Shown: positions 7,074-12,807 of the stretch, piece by piece
Layout of the letters: every line of letters starts with the position of its first letter
Numbering within the stretch: position 1 is the stretch's first letter
NCBI GenBank assembly: GCA_002319925.1
Contig: DCFP01000032.1
Location: forward strand, 1-12,807
DNA: 12,807 nucleotides
Source: Holophagaceae bacterium UBA1801
GTDB lineage: Bacteria > Acidobacteriota > Holophagae > Holophagales > Holophagaceae
Reading direction: 5' to 3'
Translations under genes and position numbers: made by a program
Notes under the pieces: model-generated
Database searches by the model: none
Seen by the model: only the letters and a program-made list of their open reading frames with translations
Told to the model about the DNA's origin: nothing

Positions 7074-8023
7074 ACCTCGCCGTTCCCGAACCGATCTCCA
7101 GCGGTCCGCCCCTGCATGGCACCGCAGGGACCCTTGCGACGGAATTCGCCCATCAATATCTGACGTTTTCCTTGAACAAGCGCGCATACGCGATCCCGCT
7201 CGCCCAGATCGCGGAGATCACGAACAACCTTGAGCTGAACCACATGCCCCACATGCCGAAAGGCGTGGAAGGGCTGCTGAATCTGCGAGGCACCGTCCTT
7301 CCGGTCATCAATCTCCGGACCCGGATGGGGCTGCCAGCCATTGAGACGAAGGCCTTCGAGAACATCCTTATCCTGGATTTCGACCACCAGCGCACGGGCA
7401 TCCTGGTGGATCAGGTGGAATCCGTAATCACCGCCACGAACGAACAGATCACCCAGTCCAGCATGCTCCTGGCTGGTCCCGAGGGAGGTTGGACCAACGG
7501 TTTCGTCATCCAGCAAGACCGGGTGGTGGTCATTCTGGACGCACGGTTGCTCACGGCCTTGGGCACCGGCCGGGCCCATGCCGCGGTCAAGGGCGAACAG
7601 AAAAACCTCGCCGAGAGACTGGATGATGATCTGAAAAAACTCATTGCTTTGGCCCCCACCCGGACCGAGGCGGATTCAGGCCAGCTCATCCCCCAGATGG
7701 AAACCGCCATTTCCCATACCGAAGAGGAAATGGCCAAGGTGATGGAACGCATCGAGGCGATGCTCTCCAGCGCGGACCACGCCTTCCAGGGACTTGCGCG
7801 CCTCAAGCAGGAAGTGAAACTGGGACGCCTCCCGGGCCAGGAAGCCACCATCGCTGACATCGAGCGCATAGGGAACCAGATCCAGGACCAGATCTTCGAG
7901 CTGCTCCAGCAGCTCCAATTCCAGGACATCGCCCGGCAGAAACTGGAGCGCGTCCTGAGCCATATCCGTGGACTGCGCATGATCGTGGGACAGAAGTTCA
8001 AGGATCTCGGCCACCACGCCTGA
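7070..8023 (+). CDS. CheW-CheZ fusion protein
   Basis: 317 residues. A CheW domain occupies about 27-165 (QYLTFSLNKRAYAIPL strand, receptor-contact NLRG at 71-74, closing VVVILDARL). It is followed by about 150 residues of predicted helix, rich in Glu, Leu and Gln. Near the end stands LQFQDIARQKLERVLSHIR, in which D286 and Q290 match the catalytic DxxxQ of CheZ. The same helix appears in the protein encoded at 2740-3354 (QFQDITRQKLERIVFHLR), so the two are paralogous over this part. The inference is a coupling protein that brings CheY-P phosphatase activity to the receptor/kinase array, a role which in E. coli uses a short CheA variant to localise CheZ. It is the last gene of the operon, and its GTG start overlaps the cheA stop. 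The phosphatase function rests on the motif alone. Confidence 0.85.
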   Translation: MNLAVPEPISSGPPLHGTAGTLATEFAHQYLTFSLNKRAYAIPLAQIAEITNNLELNHMPHMPKGVEGLLNLRGTVLPVINLRTRMGLPAIETKAFENILILDFDHQRTGILVDQVESVITATNEQITQSSMLLAGPEGGWTNGFVIQQDRVVVILDARLLTALGTGRAHAAVKGEQKNLAERLDDDLKKLIALAPTRTEADSGQLIPQMETAISHTEEEMAKVMERIEAMLSSADHAFQGLARLKQEVKLGRLPGQEATIADIERIGNQIQDQIFELLQQLQFQDIARQKLERVLSHIRGLRMIVGQKFKDLGHHA

Positions 8024-8261
8024 GGACTACAGCAAGGGCACCCTACGCATCATGGCGAACGGTTGCAGACTGTCCGGGAACCGCCTTTCAAGAACCCGTC
8101 ATCAACCATTTGGAGCGGTGCAGACGCAGTTTGCATGCAGCTCTATGCGCACATGCTGTCGCCCAGCACAGTAAATTTCTCCCTGCACACGAAACAGCGC
8201 CTCACGCAAGCATGGCCGGAATTAAGGTGGCCCCAGTGCTTCCCAAGCAGGCCACAGACCT
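8024..8261. other. Gene-free interval between convergent units
   Basis: About 240 bp follow the last chemotaxis gene and precede the terminator hairpin. The small open frames here (for example 8063-8263, 66 codons) lack a good ribosome site, recognisable motifs and the codon use of the neighbours. I see no tRNA, insertion-sequence end or repeat. It may be the 3' untranslated tail of the operon. Confidence 0.5.
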
Positions 8262-8293
8262 AAAGGAAAAGCCCCTTTCGGGGCTTTTCCTTT
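8262..8293. terminator. Bidirectional intrinsic terminator
   Basis: A perfect 14-bp stem (AAAGGAAAAGCCCC with GGGGCTTTTCCTTT) encloses a 4-nt loop. The T-rich end lies inside the stem on both strands. Read from the minus strand the loop is GAAA, a stable GNRA tetraloop closed by C-G pairs. It sits 15 bp after the stop of the minus-strand giant gene and 239 bp after the chemotaxis operon, so it can end both converging transcripts. Confidence 0.9.
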
Positions 8294-8307
8294 GGAACAT
8301 GACATCA

Positions 8308-11300
8308 CTACGGATTGATGGTGATTGACCTCGTAGCGGTAAGGGTGCCGTTCTTGACCGTGAACGTATAGGTCCCGGTGGCACTCACGCTGAAGGGCTT
8401 CCCACTCTTGATGTTGTCGACGACAAGCACGTTGCTGCTGTTCTTCAATTGCCCAGATGCAGCGCCGATGAACACCGGCATGATCTGGATGGACGGACCA
8501 GAAGCGAAGGTTGCACGCTCAGCCACCAGGATCAGGATCTGGGGGGTGACAGCCGTGGACAGCGCGGAGTTGAACAACTCTGCGGTGTTCAGGACGGTCG
8601 CGCCATTGCTTCCGCCGGTGACAAGAACCTCCCCATTGTTCAGGATGGTGGCCTTGTGGAAGGTTCGGGCTGAGGTAAGAGTATCCGTAGCCGTGACCGT
8701 CATCGGTGTTGCAGTGGAAGTCAATAGATCAGCCGTATCCAAGTCCGTCCCGCTGGCATTGGTTCCGCCGGCAACGAGCACCTTGAGGGTGGGCAACAAG
8801 GTGGCGGTGTGATTGTAGCGCTGCGGAACGGTGGAGGTAGACAAGCTGAAGAGGGAAGATGATGCAGTGAACAGCAGGTACTTGTCGGCCACGACGGGAT
8901 TGCTCGCCGCAGCATCCGTTCCGCCGTAGATCAACACGTTGCCGCTGGTCAACAGCGTCGCGGAAGCACCGATGCGACCCTTGTTGTTGACAGCATCCGT
9001 GGTCATGGTGATGGCCGAACCGAACGTTCCCGTGCTGGGGTCATAGACTTGCGCGGTGTTGACGGGCGTATTCGGGCCGGACTGGCCACCCGCGATCAGC
9101 ACCTTGCCGCTTTGCAGCAGGGTGGCGGTGTGATTGTAGCGAGCCGTGATCAAGGAACCGGTAGCAGTCGTAGTGTTGGCAATGGGGTCGTAGAGTTCAG
9201 CCGTGTTGAGGGCCGTCCCAGCGGCATCGATGCCGCCAACGATGAGGACCTTGCCATTGGCCAGGAGCGTCCCAGTGGCGCTCTTTCGAGCAGACTGGAG
9301 CGTTGTGCCGGAAACCGTGGCACTGGTTGGATCATGGATTTCCATGGTGTTCACAGCCGTCGTTCCCGAGGTGACACCACCAGCCAACATTAGGTTGCCG
9401 TTGGGCAGGCGCACAGCCACATGATCGCTTCGGGTATTGGTCAAGGTCACGAAGGGAGTGAAAGCGCCACCAGCACCACTGACGTCGGTGGTGAAGGTGT
9501 AAGCCGAATTGACGAGGCTTGCGTTGGTGCCGCCAGCCACGACGATCGTGCCGTCTTCCATCAGGGTGGAAGAATGCAGCTTCCGTGCGTCGGTCAAGGT
9601 ATTCGAGGTCGCGTAGAAACCAGGATTGACGGTGACCGCAACGGTCTGAGTGGTGGTTATGGGCGGCACAGCCGTATTCGGCACGCTCAACTTGTAGGTC
9701 GTCGTGACGTGTGGATAAATCGCACTAAGGTCAACACCGGAGGTGATGGCGCCGACGCCATTATCCACGGTGGCTCCGGAACCAGGTGTGTAGACGGCAT
9801 TGAGCACCACGGGACTTCCGTAAGCGATGGTCGCCGTCGGAGAGACACCATTGGCAGTGAAAGATGTGATCGCCGGTGCGGCCACCACATTCATATTCAA
9901 GTAACCAGTAGCCGCTGGATGGCTACCAAGGGTGGATGTCACCACACACTTCACACGGACGGTTCCCGTGGTGTCGCCCACGTAGACCTGGATTAGACGC
10001 GTGGTGGTGGTCAACGTCGTGGTGATGTGGGCGTTGGTCGTGGTGGTTCCAGCGGGATCGATGCTCCAGGCATAGGTCACACTGGATTGCACGGGCGCGG
10101 AAATCGGAAGAGGAGTCGTTCCGCTCGCCGGTGTGATCGTCGCGACGGTAACCGTTGAAGGGCCAGTGACCGTAGCATTGGGCACGATCGGAAGGGTGAG
10201 CGTTGCCGCGGTGCTCTTGCCATTGCCTTTGTTCACGGCCTGGCAGGTGATCGTCATCGTGCCGGTCGTAGGCATCGATGTCGGCGCCTTGTAGGTGATG
10301 GCGCTACCGGTCTGGCCCGCGGGATCCAAGCCCCCTCCATTATTGAAGGTCCAGGAGAAGGTCATTGGATCCGTGTAAGAGGTGCTTACATGGGCGTTGT
10401 GGCCTGTTGTCCCGATTTCAAGCGAACTATCATCCGCCACGATGGTCGGTGTCGCAGGCAAGGCCCAGAGATGCACCGTCTTGGGTGTGAGCACGGCCGA
10501 GATGCCATCCTGGTTGGTCACGGTGCAATTGAGCGTAATGTCTTGCGTTGCTGTGAGGCTTGGCTTGTAGGTCGTCGACATGGATGTGGAACTGGTGTAG
10601 GTCACACCTGTCGTGGGCTGCCATTTGGCCGTCGCGCCGGAAATCGTCGGCGTAACGCTGATGGAATAAGTGGTGGTTGCTCCAGTGAGGATTGCGGAGA
10701 TATCGTTCGCCGTATTGATCGAAGCGGTGCTCGGGTCAGCGACGGCCGTCAGCGTCTTGGGCGTATCTGGGTTCGATGAACCAAGGGAATTGGTCACCGT
10801 GCACTTCAGGACCACCGACGCGGCGCCGGAATCGACGTCAAAGTTGATCGCATTCGTGTAGGGCGCAGAACTTGTGATCGTGCCACCGGTGATGGACCAA
10901 TCGAAGGTGCTGACATCGGTCCGAGCGGGTACGTGCGCGGCATATCCGGTTCCGCCTTTGGTGACATAAGTCAGGTTGAGCTTGGTGAGTCTATCGACGG
11001 TTACTGTTCCATTGGGAGCCGGCACGACCGTGAGGGACTTGATGTTGGAAGTAACCAAGGTCTGGGCGGGATTCTTGGCCGTCACCTTAACGGTCAGTGG
11101 TGTTCCCGTGTATGCAGAATAGGTGATCTGGTTGGTTCCCTGTCCCGCAGTGATGGTTCCATTGGTGACAGTCCAGGCATAGGTCGTGTTGGTGCCATCA
11201 TCCAGAACCACGGGGGAGGTGATCCTGGCGATGTGACCTGTTGTGCTTGCACCAACCGAGGTTTCGGCCGTTACGTTGTCCACCTTGAAGCAGTTGATGA

Positions 11301-12807
11301 CGGGTGTTGTGGGCGCGGCCCAGAGCTTCACTGTCTTGGCAACCGCAGAGGCAGAAGTTCCATCCTGGTTCGTGACCGTGCAAGTCAAGACCACATCCGT
11401 ACCCGTTAAATTCTTGGGGCTGGAGGTATTGGTGAGAGACGTAGTGTAGGTGGTCGAAGCAACCGTGCGAGAAGCGTAGGTAATGCTTCCGGCTGCGGGC
11501 CACAAATACGTAGCACCGGGAATAGTCGACACCAAAACGGTGTGGGTCGCTGCCGCACCCTGGGTGATGTTGTCCTGTCCCGTGGGAACACTGACTACCG
11601 CCGTGCTGGGGTCGTGGACGATCGTGAGGCTCTTGGTTCCGGTGTTGGTAGCGCCCCAAGGACTGGTCACCAGGCACGAAATGGTTACGGGCGTGGTGCT
11701 GGCAGTGGCGGCATTCACGTCAAATAGGACTGGGTTATCGGTCAGATTGGAACCTGCATGAAGGGTGAACTGCCCCCCCTGAGGTAAGGTCCATGAGTAC
11801 GTGCAATCCGTCTGGGCAGGCACCTGAGCCGAATAGGTCGTCACGCCTTCAGTGACGTAAAGAAGATTGGTCTTCGGTGCCTTGTTGACCGTGACTGTCG
11901 CAACGGGCTTGGGAACGACGGTCAAGGTCTTGGTGGCAGAAACCGTTCCGGGGGTCCCGGCCGGATTCTTGGGGGTGCACTTGACGGTGGCCGGAGTAGC
12001 GGTCAGGGCATTGTAGGTGATCTCGCCCGTGCCCTGTCCTCTCGCCACAGTTGCGTTAGTCAGTGCCCACGTGAAGGTAGTGTTCGCCGTCGAAGTGGTC
12101 ACCCGGCCGATATGGCCAAGGGTACTGGCGCCAATCTGGGTTTCATCAGCGGTGTCGGCCGCATTGCGCATGACGATGGTGGGCTGCATGGGCACGGCCC
12201 AGACATGCACCAGCTTCGCGGGAGTCGTAGCCTGGGTCCCATCCTGGTTGGTAATCACACAGGTAAGGGAAAGGATCGCGTTATCCAGGGAATTGGCAGG
12301 CGAGGAGGTGTTCGTGGTCGTGGTCTTGTACGTCGTGGAGGCGGTAGTGGCCGACGTATAGGTCACCGTGGCAACGGTCTGCCAGGCGTACGTCGCGCCT
12401 GGGATGGTGGCTGGAGTGAGGGCGATGCTGTGGAGCGTCGTGGCGCCCTGCGTGATATTGCTGAGCGTATTAATGACGACTGTGCTTGGGTCCGCCACGG
12501 CGGTGAGGGTCTTCGAACCCGTCGCTGTGAAATTGGCAGGATTGGTGACGACACAAGTGGGAACTACCGTAGTGGCGCCCGAATCCACATCAAAGGTGAC
12601 CTCATTCGTATCATCACCGGAGATGTTCGAAGCGCCGCCGCCCGGGAAGGTCCAGGTATAGGTGAACCCGGCAGCCTGGGCGGGAACTTCTGCTGTGAAA
12701 GTTGTCCCGCCCTTGGTCACATAAGTGAGGCCGGTCTTCACCCCCTTGCTGACCGTCACCGTTGCTACCGGCTTCGCGCAAACCTCCAGCGTCCTTGGCG
12801 AAGCTTC
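8308..12807 (-). CDS. Giant Ig-like/kelch surface or secreted protein, C-terminal part (5' end beyond window)
   Basis: The minus-strand frame is open from the window edge to TAG at 8308-8310, giving 1,499 codons. The GTG at 12759 is not the start: the 16 codons before it (ending CAKPVATVTV) continue the repeat pattern seen later as VVPKPVATVTVNK. Residues below count from that GTG. Order: nine Ig-like domains as three ABC triads (1-863), a tenth (864-961), an eleventh beta domain (962-1047), seven kelch motifs (1057-1383) forming a likely propeller, and a C-terminal beta domain (1401-1483). The sequence is very rich in Thr, Ser, Ala and Val and poor in Cys and charged residues, as in extracellular adhesins. 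No membrane anchor, LPxTG or obvious sorting tail ends it; a signal peptide, if any, is outside. Adhesion or matrix binding is inference. The kelch part could also bind glycans or be enzymatic, as in galactose oxidase relatives. Confidence 0.88.
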   Translation of the reverse strand, partial: EASPRTLEVCAKPVATVTVSKGVKTGLTYVTKGGTTFTAEVPAQAAGFTYTWTFPGGGASNISGDDTNEVTFDVDSGATTVVPTCVVTNPANFTATGSKTLTAVADPSTVVINTLSNITQGATTLHSIALTPATIPGATYAWQTVATVTYTSATTASTTYKTTTTNTSSPANSLDNAILSLTCVITNQDGTQATTPAKLVHVWAVPMQPTIVMRNAADTADETQIGASTLGHIGRVTTSTANTTFTWALTNATVARGQGTGEITYNALTATPATVKCTPKNPAGTPGTVSATKTLTVVPKPVATVTVNKAPKTNLLYVTEGVTTYSAQVPAQTDCTYSWTLPQGGQFTLHAGSNLTDNPVLFDVNAATASTTPVTISCLVTSPWGATNTGTKSLTIVHDPSTAVVSVPTGQDNITQGAAATHTVLVSTIPGATYLWPAAGSITYASRTVASTTYTTSLTNTSSPKNLTGTDVVLTCTVTNQDGTSASAVAKTVKLWAAPTTPVINCFKVDNVTAETSVGASTTGHIARITSPVVLDDGTNTTYAWTVTNGTITAGQGTNQITYSAYTGTPLTVKVTAKNPAQTLVTSNIKSLTVVPAPNGTVTVDRLTKLNLTYVTKGGTGYAAHVPARTDVSTFDWSITGGTITSSAPYTNAINFDVDSGAASVVLKCTVTNSLGSSNPDTPKTLTAVADPSTASINTANDISAILTGATTTYSISVTPTISGATAKWQPTTGVTYTSSTSMSTTYKPSLTATQDITLNCTVTNQDGISAVLTPKTVHLWALPATPTIVADDSSLEIGTTGHNAHVSTSYTDPMTFSWTFNNGGGLDPAGQTGSAITYKAPTSMPTTGTMTITCQAVNKGNGKSTAATLTLPIVPNATVTGPSTVTVATITPASGTTPLPISAPVQSSVTYAWSIDPAGTTTTNAHITTTLTTTTRLIQVYVGDTTGTVRVKCVVTSTLGSHPAATGYLNMNVVAAPAITSFTANGVSPTATIAYGSPVVLNAVYTPGSGATVDNGVGAITSGVDLSAIYPHVTTTYKLSVPNTAVPPITTTQTVAVTVNPGFYATSNTLTDARKLHSSTLMEDGTIVVAGGTNASLVNSAYTFTTDVSGAGGAFTPFVTLTNTRSDHVAVRLPNGNLMLAGGVTSGTTAVNTMEIHDPTSATVSGTTLQSARKSATGTLLANGKVLIVGGIDAAGTALNTAELYDPIANTTTATGSLITARYNHTATLLQSGKVLIAGGQSGPNTPVNTAQVYDPSTGTFGSAITMTTDAVNNKGRIGASATLLTSGNVLIYGGTDAAASNPVVADKYLLFTASSSLFSLSTSTVPQRYNHTATLLPTLKVLVAGGTNASGTDLDTADLLTSTATPMTVTATDTLTSARTFHKATILNNGEVLVTGGSNGATVLNTAELFNSALSTAVTPQILILVAERATFASGPSIQIMPVFIGAASGQLKNSSNVLVVDNIKSGKPFSVSATGTYTFTVKNGTLTATRSITINP
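8560..9618 (-). repeat. Seven kelch-type motifs (beta-propeller) in the giant protein
   Basis: Seven copies, about 50 residues apart, share the form R-x-x-H-x-(A/S)-T-L-L-x-x-G-(K/N)-V-L-(I/V)-x-G-G followed by NTAELYDP-like turns. They end in VVAGG (1073-1077), MLAGG (1124-1128), LIVGG (1172-1176), LIAGG (1221-1225), LIYGG (1276-1280), LVAGG (1328-1332) and LVTGG (1379-1383). Seven blades is a normal closed kelch propeller. Confidence 0.85.
10171..11004 (-). repeat. Ig super-repeat, copy 3
   Basis: Residues 586-863 (278 aa) hold domains A3, B3 and C3. A3 begins VTVDR and ends TAVADPST, B3 ends KTVHLWALP, and C3 ends LPIVPN. It is the most diverged copy, with B3 shortened and lacking the TNTSSP segment. 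Confidence 0.8.
11005..11895 (-). repeat. Ig super-repeat, copy 2
   Basis: Residues 289-585 (297 aa) hold A2, B2 and C2. A2 begins VTVNK and ends LTIVHDPST, B2 contains IPGATYLW, TNTSSP and VTNQDGTSA and ends VKLWAAP, and C2 contains GASTTGHI and GQGTNQITY and ends LTVVPAP. Confidence 0.85.
11896..12759 (-). repeat. Ig super-repeat, copy 1 (first complete copy in window)
   Basis: Residues 1-288 (288 aa) hold A1, B1 and C1. A1 ends TAVADPST, B1 contains IPGATYAW, TNTSSP and VITNQDGTQA and ends VHVWAVP, and C1 contains GASTLGHI and GQGTGEITY and ends LTVVPKP. The 16 codons beyond 12759 match the end of a C domain, so at least one more copy probably continues outside the window. Confidence 0.85.

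Noticed and set aside
5829..7187. 452-codon minus-strand open frame opposite cheA
   Set aside because: Same reason: antisense shadow of the CheA P3-P5 coding region, with no motif of its own.
8063..8328. Two small overlapping plus-strand frames between the operon and the terminator
   Set aside because: No convincing ribosome site and no recognisable motif. The longer one runs through the terminator stem into the end of the opposite gene.
8378..12661. Several plus-strand open frames opposite the Ig/kelch gene
   Set aside because: They are mirror frames of Thr/Val/Gly-rich coding sequence with no ribosome sites or domains.
12757..12759. GTG as start codon of the giant minus-strand protein
   Set aside because: The frame stays open to the edge, and the preceding 16 codons match the repeat (KPVATVTV), so the start is outside the window.
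8308..12807. Periodic DNA similarity as a possible CRISPR or satellite array
   Set aside because: The period follows codon phase and Ig-domain boundaries, copies are diverged, and there are no short identical repeats with spacers.

Overview
This is a GC-rich bacterial window with tightly packed genes and a Gram-negative style. The gene families would suit an acidobacterium of the Holophagae/Geothrix type or a deltaproteobacterium-like lineage. That placement is an impression from gene content and codon use, with no phylogenetic marker or search behind it.

Left edge (1-275): the first 49 codons of rimO run leftward off the window. A 127-bp divergent intergenic region follows, with one plausible promoter for the rightward operon. 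Main block (276-8023, all + strand): a signalling operon in the order FHA-GAF-class III nucleotidyl cyclase, PilZ protein, single-domain CheY, CheZ-like phosphatase with a FliM-like N-terminal peptide, a protein with three tandem CheW domains, CheA, and a CheW domain fused to a second CheZ-like domain. From cheY onward the gaps are 10 and 3 bp, followed by two 4-bp stop/start overlaps (ATGA and GTGA), so these genes are very likely co-transcribed and partly translationally coupled. CheA would phosphorylate CheY. The three-domain CheW and the CheW-CheZ fusion would sit in the receptor/kinase array, and the two CheZ-like domains would dephosphorylate CheY. The cyclase (probably cAMP) and the PilZ protein (probably c-di-GMP binding) add second-messenger input or output at the head of the operon. 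No receptor, CheR or CheB lies in the window.

Gap 8024-8307: no convincing gene. It ends in a strong symmetrical hairpin (8262-8293) that can serve as terminator for both converging transcription units.

Right part (8308-12807, - strand): the C-terminal 1,499 codons of one giant, Thr-rich, probably secreted or surface protein whose start lies beyond the window. It consists of three copies of a three-Ig-domain super-repeat (about 280-297 residues each), two more Ig-like domains, a seven-motif kelch propeller and a final beta-rich domain.

The points most worth following are the phosphatase arrangement (a CheY-tether-like peptide on one CheZ-like protein and a CheW fusion on the other), the triple-CheW scaffold with one altered receptor-contact loop, the pairing of this chemosensory set with a cAMP-type cyclase and PilZ protein, and the higher-order Ig super-repeat.
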